A stretch of 64,000 nt of DNA from CAWEQW01 sp963811365 (GTDB lineage: Bacteria; Actinomycetota; Actinomycetes; Propionibacteriales; Nocardioidaceae), in contig CAWEQW010000003.1 in NCBI GenBank assembly GCA_963811365.1, forward strand, positions 62,001 to 126,000, read 5' to 3'. The translations under genes were made by a program, and so were the position numbers. Below, piece after piece: positions 29,436 to 39,655 of this stretch; the first letter of the stretch is position 1, and the number at the start of each line of letters is the position of its first letter. The notes under the pieces are model-generated. The model had not been told where the DNA came from. It made no database searches and saw only the letters and a program-made list of their open reading frames with translations.

Positions 29436-29892
29436 GCGCACTCCGGTCGCGCTGCCGCACACCTTCCGGCCGCTCGGGGTCCGGCTCGCCGTGGTCGGCT
29501 TCGGCGGCATGCTGCTCGTCCTGTGCGCGGTGGTCTGGCTGGCCTTCCCGGCGAGCACCCGCGCGGAGTTCGACCTCACGCAGCGCGCGACCATGCTGGC
29601 CATCGCCGTCGGGTTCGGCGCGGCCGGCTACGCCCTGGCGCGAAGCCGGGTGGTGGCGCGCGTCGACGGCCTGAAGGTGGTCAACGGCTACCGGGTGCGC
29701 CGCTACGACTGGAACGAGGTCCTGGGGGTCACCCTGCGCCGGGGCAGCCCCTGGGCGGTGCTCGACCTCAGCGACGGCACCTCGGTGGCGGCGATGGGGA
29801 TCCAGGGCTCCGACGGCGCGCGCGCCCGCACCCACGTGCGGCAGCTGCGGGTGCTGCTCGATCAGCAGAGCCGCACCGACCGCAACGACTGA
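29419..29892 (+). CDS. PH-domain small membrane protein
   Basis: 157 aa with two N-terminal hydrophobic helices (about residues 18-41 and 52-70) and a C-terminal bacterial PH-like domain marked by VDGLKVVNGYRVRRYDWNEV and TSVAAMGIQ. Such genes follow hisG in many actinobacteria; their role is unknown. ATG overlaps the end of hisG by 17 nt. Cytoplasmic domain and membrane anchoring are inferred from topology. Confidence 0.82.
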   Translation: MPAGSERTPVALPHTFRPLGVRLAVVGFGGMLLVLCAVVWLAFPASTRAEFDLTQRATMLAIAVGFGAAGYALARSRVVARVDGLKVVNGYRVRRYDWNEVLGVTLRRGSPWAVLDLSDGTSVAAMGIQGSDGARARTHVRQLRVLLDQQSRTDRND

Positions 29893-29905
29893 GCTGCTCG
29901 GACCG

Positions 29906-31302
29906 TCACCGCTGGGGGACGGCGTCCGCGAGGGCGTCCAGCGCCTGGGTGAAGCAGGCCATCGGCGGGGTCACCAGCCCGGCGCCGACCTGGCCGGTCC
30001 CGGCGACCCGGCCGGCCATCCCGGTGTTGATCTGCGGGAGCACCCGCTGCGCACCACGGCCGTCACGTCGATGCCGGTGGGTGCGCCGCGGAACTCCAGG
30101 ATCGGGATGCCGAAGGCGGGGTTCTCGCCGACCGTGATGTCGTACATCCGCTGCGTCGTGGCCAGCGCGTCCGGCACGCTGCCGCCGACGAACCGGACGA
30201 TGGCCGGCGCGGTGGCCATCGACATCCCGCCGAGCCCGGCGGTCTCGGTGATCGCCGAGTCGCCGATGTCGGGGTTGGCGTCCGCCGGCCCGAACCCGCC
30301 GAGGAACAGCCCCCGAGGGGTGCCGGCCGGCGCGGTGAACCAGCGCTCGCCGGTCCCGGCGGTCTGGATGCCGAAGTCCGTGCCGTTGCGGGCCATCACG
30401 GTGACCACCGGCGAGCCGGGCACCCCTGCGGCCGCAGCGGTCTGCAGCTTGCAGGCCGGCATCACCAGGTTGAGGAAGAAGTGGTCGTTGCCGGAGACGA
30501 AGCGCACCGCCTCGGCGACCTCGGCGGTGGGCCGCCCCGAGTCGATCATCGCCGGCAGCAGCTCGCGCAGGAACATCAGCGTGCCGGCCCGGTTGCGGTT
30601 GTGGCCCTCGTCGCCCATCTGCACCATCTGCGCGATCACCGCCCGGATGTCGACGGGTCCGGTCGCCCGCACCGCCTGCTGGAGCAGCGGTCCCAGGACG
30701 TCGGCCATCCAGCGCAGCCGGAGCACCACGTCGGGGGAGTAGGCGCCGTACCGCAGCACCTTGCCGAGCCCCTCGTTGAGTGTGCACCACGAGGACCGGT
30801 CGTGGACCTCGTCGCGCAGGCAGAACACCCACATCGACGGCGACACCACCCCGGCCATCGGCCCGACCGCGCCGCGGTGGTGGCACGGCTCCCACCGGAC
30901 GCCGTCGCCGGCCACGAGCAGCCGCTCGGCGCGCTCCGCGGAGTCGGCCATGCCCTCGAGCAGGAGGGCGCCGACCAGCGCGCCGCGCAGGGGTCCCGAC
31001 GCGCGCTCCCAGTCGACCGGCGGCCCGGCGTGCAGCAGGTCGCCGCGCTGGAGGCCGAGCGCCTCGGAGGCCGGGAGGACGTCGACCAGCTGGGCCTGCG
31101 CGGCGAGCATCGCCTCGAGGGAGGCTCGCGCGGCAGCGTGCCGGCGGACGTCGCCCATCACCGCCGCCAGGGACGCCGGGTCGCCCGCAGGGGGCTGCCA
31201 GGCGACCCGTTCGACCGTCACGGCCTGCTGCTCCACCGAGTCGGCGAGCAGTGCGGCGCCGGCGGTGACGACGGCCGCGGGGGTGGTGAGCGGGGAGGTC
31301 AT
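29906..31302 (-). pseudogene. allG: AllG-like (DUF1116) carbamoyltransferase subunit, one 3' frameshift
   Basis: Homologue of E. coli YlbE/AllG, one of three subunits assigned to oxamate carbamoyltransferase (phosphorolysis of oxalurate to oxamate and carbamoyl phosphate). DUF1116 strings such as GDEGHNRNRAGTL and GNDHFFLNLVMPACK are intact for about 420 residues. Near the end the frame changes: AVVRSG is followed by VLPQINTGMAGRVAGTG in the next frame. Loss of one G from a GGGG run at 30043-30045 explains it; repaired length 465 aa. ATG overlaps allF by 4 nt. Last gene of the leftward operon. Confidence 0.85.
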
Positions 31303-32777
31303 GGGCGTCCCGCCACGAGGTCGACGGCGAACCCGGCCGCCTCGGCGTTGGAGACCAGCACGTGGGCTCCCGCCTCGGCGAGCAGGCCGGCCTGGCCGCG
31401 AAGCCCCTGCGGGTCGTCGCGGGTGCCGACGAGGCTGACCACGACGGGGACCCGGGCCGCGGTCGCCTGCTGCACCACCGGGACCAGCCCGGACGCAGGG
31501 TCGGCGTCGGCGCCCAGGCCCAGCACCACGTCGAGCAGCAGGACGCCACAGCCGGGGTCCTCGAGCTCGGCGCGCATCCGGGCGATCCGCAGGGCGCCGT
31601 CGATCATCGGGTGCGGCCGGCCGAGGGTGAGGCGGTCGTCACCGAAGTCCAGCATGGTGTGCCCGTCCGAGGCCAGGTCGTCGCCGACCGCCCACGCCGG
31701 CTCGAGCGGGATGTTGGAGCGCACCCGGCCGAGCCGCTCGGCCGCGACGAGCATGGCCTCGTCGCAGAGCGTGCCGCCGCTGAACAGCCCGCGCAGCGCG
31801 CCGCCGCCGCGGGCCTCGTCGACCGCCCCCACCCAGCGCTGCGGCTCGGGCCAGGCACCGCCGAGGGTGCGGACGGCGTCGCGGGCCGCGTCGGTCAGCG
31901 TCGGCCGTCCCGGGCCGAGCAGGGCGAGGTGCACCGGGGTCCGGGCCCGCGCCGCCCTGCTCCGCACCAGCTCGGCCACCTCGGGCGCCGGCGGCTTGGA
32001 CACCACCACGACCAGCTCGGTGGCCGGGTCGGCGTCGAGCAGGTCCAGGGCCCGCAGCGTCGAGCGCCCGCCCACCGCCGCGGAGAGGTCGCGTCCGCCG
32101 ACGCCGACGCAGTGCGCGACACCGACGTCTGCCGCGTCGAGCAGCGACATCAGCTGTTGGGCGCCCGTGCCGGACGCGGCCACGATCCCGACCGGCCCGG
32201 GGCGCACGACGTTGGCGAACCCGAGGCCGACGCCGCCGAGCACGGCCGTGCCGCAGTCCGGACCCATGACCAGCACCCCCGCGCGGTCGGCGTACTGCTT
32301 GAGCGCGACCTCCTGCTCGACCGGGACGTTGTCGCTGAAGACCATCGTGGTCAGGCCGGCGTCCACCGCGTCCACGGCGTCGACGAAGGCGTGCGGGCCG
32401 GGCGTCGACACGAGCGCGACGGCCGGCCGCTCCACGAGCCGTGCGGCCGCCGCGACGGTGACGGGGGGCGGGCGGACCGAGGGCCCGGTCCCGGACCGTG
32501 CAGGGCTCGACGCGGCCTCGAGCGCACTGTCCACGTCAGCGCGCGCCAGGTCCAGCGCCTGGGCGGAGTCCGCGTCGAGCGCCACGAGCAGGTCGTGCGG
32601 CCCCGCGCCGGCCGGGAGGTCGAACCCCATGTCCCCGGCGAGCTCGAGGTTGAGGTCGGTCGCCATCGCGACGAGAGCGGCCCGGACGCCCTCGCGCGTG
32701 GCGACCCGGCTGCTCACCTGCATGAGCGTGACGGAGTCGAGGTAGCCGCCCCGCCGGAGCTCGACCGAACGGGTCAT
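31299..32777 (-). CDS. allF: AllF/FdrA-family carbamoyltransferase subunit
   Basis: FdrA proteins have an acyl-CoA synthetase (succinyl-CoA ligase)-like fold and, in E. coli, form oxamate carbamoyltransferase with AllG and AllH. Visible motifs: SDNVPVEQEVALKQYA, MGPDCGTAVLGGVGLGFANV (ligase-type nucleotide/CoA-fold loop), GIVAASGTGAQQL and a late DFGDDRLTLGRPHPMIDG. 492 aa. Its stop overlaps allG and its start overlaps allH, so the three are made together. A much longer open frame continues into antisense of the permease and is not used. Confidence 0.88.
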   Translation of the reverse strand: MTRSVELRRGGYLDSVTLMQVSSRVATREGVRAALVAMATDLNLELAGDMGFDLPAGAGPHDLLVALDADSAQALDLARADVDSALEAASSPARSGTGPSVRPPPVTVAAAARLVERPAVALVSTPGPHAFVDAVDAVDAGLTTMVFSDNVPVEQEVALKQYADRAGVLVMGPDCGTAVLGGVGLGFANVVRPGPVGIVAASGTGAQQLMSLLDAADVGVAHCVGVGGRDLSAAVGGRSTLRALDLLDADPATELVVVVSKPPAPEVAELVRSRAARARTPVHLALLGPGRPTLTDAARDAVRTLGGAWPEPQRWVGAVDEARGGGALRGLFSGGTLCDEAMLVAAERLGRVRSNIPLEPAWAVGDDLASDGHTMLDFGDDRLTLGRPHPMIDGALRIARMRAELEDPGCGVLLLDVVLGLGADADPASGLVPVVQQATAARVPVVVSLVGTRDDPQGLRGQAGLLAEAGAHVLVSNAEAAGFAVDLVAGRP

Positions 32778-33589
32778 GCGCCACCGGACGCGAGCGCAAC
32801 CGGCTGCCGGGTCACCAGCGTGTGAAGCACGCCGGCGAGCAGCGCCCGGCCGGAGGAGTGCCCGACCGACACCAGCCGGCGCAGCGCCGCGGTGGTGTCG
32901 CCGCCCTGGCACAGGGCGGTCAGATAGCCGGCGAGCTCCGGGGTGGCGTAGCCGTCGAGCGCGTGGTGCAGCAGCGCCCGGGAGACCGCCGTCGTGGTCC
33001 GCGAGGCCAGGGCCCGACGGGTGCGCTGCTGCCAGTCGGCCAGCCGCGGGTCGTCGGTCGCGTGCGCCGCGACCAGCGCTCCCGCCAGGACGTCGTCGCC
33101 GGCGGGGGTCAGCCCCTGACCGGCGCCCAGCAGCATGGCGGGGTCCAGCCCGTCGTACGTCGTGGGCGGGACGGGGAATCCCGCGGGGAAGCAGACGTGG
33201 TGCTCGACGCACCGCGGGCCGGTGAGCCCCCGCGGCCGGGGCGGCTTCCACCAGCGGGTCACCTGCCAGGTCGAACCGCCCTCCGAGAGGATCCCGTCGC
33301 CGTCGAGCAGCAGGGGCCCCGGCCCCGGCAGCCTGCCGGTCACCACGGAGGCTGGCAGCCGGACGGCGGTGGGCGCCGTCACCGTCAGCACGGGAACCTC
33401 GGCGACACCGGTCACATAGTGCACCCCCAGGCTGGTGCGCGTGACGGGCAGCAGCCGCAGGCCGCCGCGGCCGAGCAGGTCGCAGGTCAGCCACGACGCC
33501 GCGCACGGGGTCGCGGGCGACCCGTCGTGCGTGGGCGCCGCTCCGGAGGAGAGCGCCGGCGCATCCACGGAACTGACCATAGGGGTCAT
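32774..33589 (-). CDS. allH: AllH-like (DUF2877) carbamoyltransferase subunit
   Basis: 271 aa from ATG 33589 (ATG 33580 is an alternative; neither has a strong Shine-Dalgarno). The family hallmark GAGQGLTPAGDDVLAGAL is near residue 165, followed by a helical C-terminal half with VGHSSGRALLAGV. It corresponds to E. coli YlbF/AllH, third subunit of oxamate carbamoyltransferase. First gene of the leftward operon and divergent from the permease, which suggests shared control with the plus-strand operon. Confidence 0.85.
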   Translation of the reverse strand: MTPMVSSVDAPALSSGAAPTHDGSPATPCAASWLTCDLLGRGGLRLLPVTRTSLGVHYVTGVAEVPVLTVTAPTAVRLPASVVTGRLPGPGPLLLDGDGILSEGGSTWQVTRWWKPPRPRGLTGPRCVEHHVCFPAGFPVPPTTYDGLDPAMLLGAGQGLTPAGDDVLAGALVAAHATDDPRLADWQQRTRRALASRTTTAVSRALLHHALDGYATPELAGYLTALCQGGDTTAALRRLVSVGHSSGRALLAGVLHTLVTRQPVALASGGA

Positions 33590-33770
33590 GTCGGAAACGG
33601 TCCAGAGCGTGCCGGGTGCGCTGTGGACCGCGGCGGCCGTGTGCACGAGTGCCGCGTTTCTCCGGCATCCGGGGGGTGCGCGGTGCCAGTGTCTGCGGCA
33701 CAGTGCTCTGTGCGGGGCACACCACGGGCGACGCAGCGGGCCTCCGGGCCGGCTGAGTGAGGGGGCCGGC
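33590..33770. promoter_or_regulatory. divergent control region with two inverted repeats
   Basis: 181 nt between allH and the permease gene. CGGTCCA (33598-33604) is repeated inverted as TGGACCG (33624-33630), close to allH. A tighter palindrome, CACAG-TGCT-CTGTG (33699-33712), lies about 60 nt ahead of the permease ATG. Both could be regulator operators. No regulator gene is found in the cluster, so the factor would be encoded elsewhere. GAGGGGGC just before 33771 is a plausible Shine-Dalgarno. Confidence 0.5.
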
Positions 33771-35207
33771 ATGGCGTTCGGTTGGAAGGTGGTCTACGGC
33801 GGAAGGACCCCGCCGCCCGGCGCGGCGGTCGCGCCGGAGGAGCGCCTGTCCTGGGGCCGGACCGCCGGACTGGGCGCCCAGCACGTCGTCGCGATGTTCG
33901 GGGCGACGTTCGTCTTCCCGCTGATCATGGGGCTGAACCCGCAGCTCGCGATCATGATGAGCGGGATCGCCACGATCTGCTTCCTGCTCATCGTCTCGGG
34001 CAAGGTGCCGAGCTACCTCGGCACCAGCGCAGCCTTCGTCGGTGGTGCGGCCGCGATCTACAAGCAGGGCGGCGACGCCGCCGACGTCACCGGTGCGGTG
34101 CTCGTGGCCGGCGTGGTCCTCGCGCTGGTCGGGGTGCTCATCCACCGAGCCGGCAGCCAGGTGCTCCACAAGGTGCTGCCCCCGGTCGTCACGGGCGCCG
34201 TCGTGATGCTGATCGGGTTCAACCTGGCCCCGGTGGTCGCCGACGTCTACTGGCCGCAGGACCAGTGGGTCGCGTTCTTCACGATGAGTGCCGTCATCGT
34301 GATGGCCGTCGGCCTGCGCGGCTTCCTGGGCCGGATCGCGATCTTCCTCGGCCTGGTCTTCGGCTACGCGCTCTCCTGGGTGTTCGACCGGCTGTTCGGC
34401 CAGATCACCTCCTTCGACGCGGGCGCCGGCAAGGTCACCACCCACTGGCGGGTCAGCTGGGACCAGGTGGACCGCGCCGGCTGGATCGGCCTCCCGCCGC
34501 ACACCGACACCGCCGCGGGGGTCGTCGGCTGGCACCTCCCGACCTTCACGCTGGCGGCGGTCCTGCTGATGCTCCCGGCGGTGATCGCGCTGGTCGCGGA
34601 GAACACCGGCCACGTCAAGGCGGTCGCCGAGATGACCGAGCGCGACCTCGACCCGGTCATGGGCCGCGCCATCTTCGCCGACGGGTTCGGCACCGTGCTC
34701 GCCAGCACGTTCGGCGGCTCGCCGACCACCACGTACGCCGAGAACATCGGCGTGATGGCCGCGACCCGGGTGTACTCCACCGCGGCCTACTACGTCGCGG
34801 CCCTCGTGGCGATCCTGTTCGGCCTGAGCCCCAAGTTCGGCGCCCTGGTGTCCGCGACCCCCGGCGGCGTGCTCGGAGGCATCACGGTCGTCCTCTACGG
34901 CATGATCGGGCTGCTCGGCGCGAAGATCTGGAAGGAGAACGACGTCGACTTCGCCGACCCGGTCAACCTGGTGCCGATCGCGGCCGGCATCGTCATCGCC
35001 ATCGGGGACACCCAGCTGAGGTTCACCGAGAACTTCACGCTCGGCGGCATCGCCCTCGGCACCATCGTGGTCATCGGCGCCTACCACACGGCCCGTGCCA
35101 TCGCCCCGCACGACGAGCCCGACGAGGACGTCACGCTGATCGTCGTCGAGCGGCCGGGCGTCCAGGACGACGCGGACGGGTCCCGACGACCTCCGGGGGC
35201 GCCGTGA
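33771..35207 (+). CDS. NCS2-family uracil/xanthine permease (UraA-like)
   Basis: Inner-membrane nucleobase symporter with about 12-14 hydrophobic segments in 478 aa. The binding-loop signature GGSPTTTYAENIGVMAATRVYST closely follows UraA-type uracil permeases rather than the QNNG-type xanthine/urate branch (motif positions 34708-34776). The upstream half carries the Glu-bearing helix (VALVAENTGHVKAV). First gene of the rightward catabolic operon, with a GTGA overlap to the next gene. Uracil or a close analogue is the predicted substrate. Confidence 0.9.
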   Translation: MAFGWKVVYGGRTPPPGAAVAPEERLSWGRTAGLGAQHVVAMFGATFVFPLIMGLNPQLAIMMSGIATICFLLIVSGKVPSYLGTSAAFVGGAAAIYKQGGDAADVTGAVLVAGVVLALVGVLIHRAGSQVLHKVLPPVVTGAVVMLIGFNLAPVVADVYWPQDQWVAFFTMSAVIVMAVGLRGFLGRIAIFLGLVFGYALSWVFDRLFGQITSFDAGAGKVTTHWRVSWDQVDRAGWIGLPPHTDTAAGVVGWHLPTFTLAAVLLMLPAVIALVAENTGHVKAVAEMTERDLDPVMGRAIFADGFGTVLASTFGGSPTTTYAENIGVMAATRVYSTAAYYVAALVAILFGLSPKFGALVSATPGGVLGGITVVLYGMIGLLGAKIWKENDVDFADPVNLVPIAAGIVIAIGDTQLRFTENFTLGGIALGTIVVIGAYHTARAIAPHDEPDEDVTLIVVERPGVQDDADGSRRPPGAP

Positions 35208-36090
35208 AGCCCGCCCCGTTCGGCTACCACCGGCCACGCTCCCTTGACGAGGCGCTCGGCCTGCTCGCCGAGCTCGGCGGGCAGGTCAAGGTCCTGGCAG
35301 GCGGCCAGAGCCTGGTGCCGCTGATGTCGATGCGGCTCGCGACGCCGGACCACGTCGTGGACGTCAACCACGTCGCCGGGCTCGACATCGTCGAGGACAC
35401 GGTCGACGGCCTGCGGGTCGGAGCGCTCGCCCGGCACGCCACCGTCGAGCGGGACACGCACGCCCGGGACGCGGTGCCGCTGCTCGGCCGGGCCCTGCAG
35501 CACGTCGCCCACCCGGCGATCCGCAACCGCGGCACGGTGGTCGGCTCCCTCGTGCACGGCGACCCCGCGGCGGAGCTGCCGGCGGTCCTCGCAGTCCTCG
35601 GGGGAGAGGTGGAGCTGCGCCGTGCGGATGGCGGCCGCACGGTGCCGGCGCCGGCCTTCTTCCTCGGTGCCCTCGAGACCGACGTGCGACCCGGTGAGCT
35701 GGCGGTCGCCGCGACGTTCCGCCGGCCACCGGCGGGCAGTGGCTCGGCCTTCGTCGAGGTCTCGCGCCGGCAGGGCGACTACGCGCTGTGCGGGGTGGCT
35801 GCCCTGCTCGGCACGGACGACGGCGGAGCCGTCACGGGGGCGCGCGTCGCGCTGCTCGGCGTCGGGCCGGGGCCGGTCGTGGTCGACCTGGCCGGCGCCG
35901 TGACGGGCAGCGGGAGCGGCTTCGCCGCGGACCGGGTGGCCGGACTCGTCGACGCGGCCGTCGACCCCGAGGGCGACATCCACGCCACCGCCGCCTACCG
36001 CGCTCAGCTCGCCCGGGTGCTCACGCTCCGGGCGCTGCGGTCCGCGCACCGCGACGCGGTCACCCGGCGGCGGAAGCGACGGGTCGCCTG

Positions 36091-36091
<1 letters not shown>
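35204..36091 (+). CDS. molybdenum hydroxylase FAD subunit (CoxM/CutM type)
   Basis: Medium subunit of a xanthine-oxidase-family enzyme, transferring electrons from FeS clusters to FAD. Both FAD motifs are visible: LAGGQSLVPLMSMR (about residues 30-43) and IRNRGTVVGSLVHGDPAAELPA (about residues 105-126). 295 aa. Overlaps neighbours by 4 nt and 1 nt. Order FAD-FeS-Mo is that of bacterial three-subunit hydroxylases. Confidence 0.93.
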
Positions 36092-36599
<508 letters not shown>

Positions 36600-36603
<4 letters not shown>

Positions 36604-39011
36604 CCACCCGGATGGTCGGTGCCCGCGTCCCGCGCAGCGAGGACCCGCGCCTGGTCACCGGGCAGGGCCGGTTCCTCGACGACCTCGGGCAGGACGCCTG
36701 GGAGGCGGCCTTCGTCCGGAGCCCGCACGCCCATGCCCGGGTGGTCGACGTGGACGTCACCGACGCCCTCGACGCGGACGGCCTGGTCGCCATCTACACC
36801 TACGAGGACCTTGCGGCCGACCCGACGCGGGTCGCCGAGCCGTTGCCCCTGCTGATCCCGCACCCGATGCTCAGCCACGGGCGCACCCAGCACGCCCTGG
36901 CCGACCGGGAGGTCAACTACGTCGGCGAGGCGGTCGCCATGGTCGTCGCCCGCGACCGCTACGCCGCCGAGGACGCGGCCGGCCGCATCCGGGTCGGCTA
37001 CGAGCCCCTGCCCGCCGTGGTCGGGATCGAGGCGGCACGGGCCGCGGAGCACCTCGTCCACGACGACGTGCCCGGCAACGTCGCGGCGGTGATGGTGCAG
37101 CAGACCGGGGACGCGGACGCGGCGGTCGACGCCGCGCCGCACGTCCTCGAGCTGGACCTGGCCATCGAGCGCAGCGCCTCCACGCCGCTCGAGGGCCGCG
37201 GTGTGCTGGCCCGCTGGGACCCCGACGACCGTTCGCTGCTGGTGCACAGCTCGACGCAGACCTCGACCAGCGTGCGCCAGGCGGTGGCCGCCAAGCTGTG
37301 CCTGCCGGTCGACCGGGTCGAGGTGGTCACCCCCGACGTCGGCGGCGGCTTCGGGGTGAAGATCGTGCACCCGTGGCCGGAGGAGGTGCTGGTCCCGTGG
37401 GCCGCCATCCGGCTGGGGCGGGCGGTCAAGTGGACCGAGGACCGCCGCGAGCACTTCGTCTCGAGCGCCCACGAGCGGGGCCAGCTCCACCACGTCCGGG
37501 TGGGGTACGACGACGACGGGCGGCTGCAGGGTCTGTCGGTCCGCTTCTGGCACGACAACGGCGCCTTCACGCCGTACGGCCTGATCGTCCCGATCATCAC
37601 CTCGACACAGCTGCTCGGCCCTTACAAGCCCGGCGTCTACCGGGTGGAGTTCACCAGCCTCTACACCAACACGGTGATCGTCACGCCCTACCGCGGGGCC
37701 GGTCGGCCGCAGGGCTGCTTCGTGATGGAGCGGACCATGGACGCGGTCGCGGCCGATCTCGGGCTGGACCGCGCGACCGTGCGCGAGCGGAACTTCATCG
37801 GACCCGAGGAGATGCCCTACGACCACGGGCTGGTCTTCCAGGACGGCCGCCCGCTGGTCTACGACTCCGGGGACTTCCCGGCCACCCTCGCCATGCTCAA
37901 GCGGCTCGTCGGCTGGGACGACTTCGCGGCGTTCCGCGAGCGGGCACGCACGGAGGGCCGCCGGGTCGGGATCGGGCTCGCCTGCTACGTCGAGGGGACG
38001 GGCGTCGGCCCCTACGAGGGCGGCCACATCCGGGTGGAGACGGACGGCTCGGTGGTCGTCTCGACCGGCCTGACCACCCAGGGGCAGGGCCATCAGACGA
38101 TGCTCGCGCAGATCGTCGCCGACGAGCTCGGGGTGCCGTTCGACCGGATCACGGTGACGACCGGCGACACCCGCCGGTTCAAGTACGCCGTCGGCACCTT
38201 CGCCTCGCGGACCGCCGTGATGAGCGGCAGCGCGGTGGCCAAGACCGCCCGGCTGGTCCGGGCGAAGGCGGTACGCGTCGCGGCGCAGGCGATGGAGGCG
38301 GCCGAGGAGGACCTCGAGATCGTCGGCGGGCAGGTCCGGGTGCGCGGCTCGGGCGAGGGCGGCCCGCAGATCGACCTCGGCACGGTGGCGGTGCTCTCGA
38401 ACCCGCTGCGCTACGCCTTCGACGAGGCGGCGGCGAAGGCCACCCAGTTCGCCGCCCCGTCGGACCCGGAGCGACCGCCGGTCGACGAGGCCGACGCTCC
38501 GGGGCTGGAGGCCACCGACTACTACTCGCCGCCGCGCTCGACGTTCGCCAACGGGATGCACGCCGTGGTGGTCGAGACCGACCCGGAGACCGCGGAGATC
38601 CGGATCCTGCGCTACTGCGTGGTGCACGACTGCGGCACGATCGTGAACCCGATGATCCTCGAGGGCCAGATCCACGGCGGCGTCGCGCAGGGCGTCGGCG
38701 GCGCGCTCTATGAGCGGATGGCCTACGACGAGGACGGCCAGCTGCTCAACGCGTCGTTCATGGACTTCCTGATGCCGTACGCCTCGGAGGTGCCCACCGT
38801 CGAGATCGACCACCTCGAGACGCCCTCGCCGCTCAACCCGCTGGGGGTCAAGGGGGCCGGGGAGGCGGGCGTGATCCCCGGCTCCGCCGCCATCGCCGCG
38901 GCCGTCGAGGACGCCGAAGGGCTGCCGATCCGGCGGATGCCGATCTCGCCGAGCGACCTGTTCGCGATGCGCGAGGCGGCCCGTCACACGACTCCTCAGG
39001 AGCTGCCATGA
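36600..39011 (+). CDS. molybdenum hydroxylase large (molybdopterin) subunit
   Basis: Catalytic subunit of a form II (non-CODH) molybdenum hydroxylase. The active-site loop reads YRGAGRPQG at about residue 364, not the VAYRCSFR of true CO dehydrogenase, so CO oxidation is unlikely. The catalytic Glu is in VKGAGEAG (about 755). DVGGGFGVK and TGLTTQGQGHQT cofactor loops are intact. 803 aa. Between a uracil-type permease and a barbiturase-like gene, it is a good candidate for uracil (thymine) dehydrogenase producing barbiturate; substrate is inference. Confidence 0.92.
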
Positions 39012-39655
39012 AGGTGACCGGCACGTCCACCCTGGCCGCGGAGCCCGCCGCGGTGTTCCGTGCGCTGAACGACCCCGCGGTCCTGGTGCGGTCGATCCCG
39101 GGCTGCCAGCGGCTGGTCGCGCGGGGCGCGGACTCGTTCGCGATGACGGTGGCGGCCGGCGTCGGCTCCATCCAGGGGGTGTACGACGGGGAGGTCCGGC
39201 TCACCGACCACGACGAGCCCTCCTCGTTCCGGCTCAAGGCCAACGGGGCCGGCGCCCCGGGCACGATCGGTGCGGACGTGCTGGTCACCCTCCAGCAGAC
39301 CGACGGCGGCACCCTGCTCAGCTACGACGCCGACGCCGTGGTGGGCGGGATGATCGGTGGCGTCGGGCAGCGGATGCTGACCGGCGTCTCCCGGCGGATG
39401 GCCGAGGAGTTCTTCGCCAACGTCGAGGCGGCGCTGGCCGGGACGACGCCCGGCGCACCCGCGGACGGCGTCGCGCCGGAGCCCGGCGGTCCTCCGGCCC
39501 CCGGGGCGGTCCCGGCGGGGACGGTGTTCACCGCGCCACCGGCACCAGCCGGCCGCGGCCCAGGCTTCGCCCTCGGGGTGCTCGCCGGAGCCGGTGCCGC
39601 GCTGGCGGGTGCCCTGGTCGGGGCCTGGATCGCGGGACGGCGGGGTCGCCGGTGA
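39008..39655 (+). CDS. CoxG-like SRPBCC protein with C-terminal membrane anchor
   Basis: N-terminal START/SRPBCC domain (about residues 1-145; begins MKVTGTSTLAAEPAAVFRAL, with IPGCQRL) typical of CoxG, then a Pro/Ala/Gly-rich linker and a C-terminal membrane helix (about 188-210) ending in basic residues. CoxG tethers CO dehydrogenase to the membrane, so this protein may bring the molybdenum hydroxylase to the respiratory chain. 215 aa, ATGA overlap with the Mo subunit. Confidence 0.88.
   Translation: MKVTGTSTLAAEPAAVFRALNDPAVLVRSIPGCQRLVARGADSFAMTVAAGVGSIQGVYDGEVRLTDHDEPSSFRLKANGAGAPGTIGADVLVTLQQTDGGTLLSYDADAVVGGMIGGVGQRMLTGVSRRMAEEFFANVEAALAGTTPGAPADGVAPEPGGPPAPGAVPAGTVFTAPPAPAGRGPGFALGVLAGAGAALAGALVGAWIAGRRGRR

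Noticed and set aside
31299..35237. Single 1312-aa minus-strand frame covering allF and antisense of the permease and FAD subunit
   Set aside because: Homology to FdrA begins at ATG 32777; the rest is antisense to clearly coding plus-strand genes and is open only because GC-rich third positions suppress stop codons.
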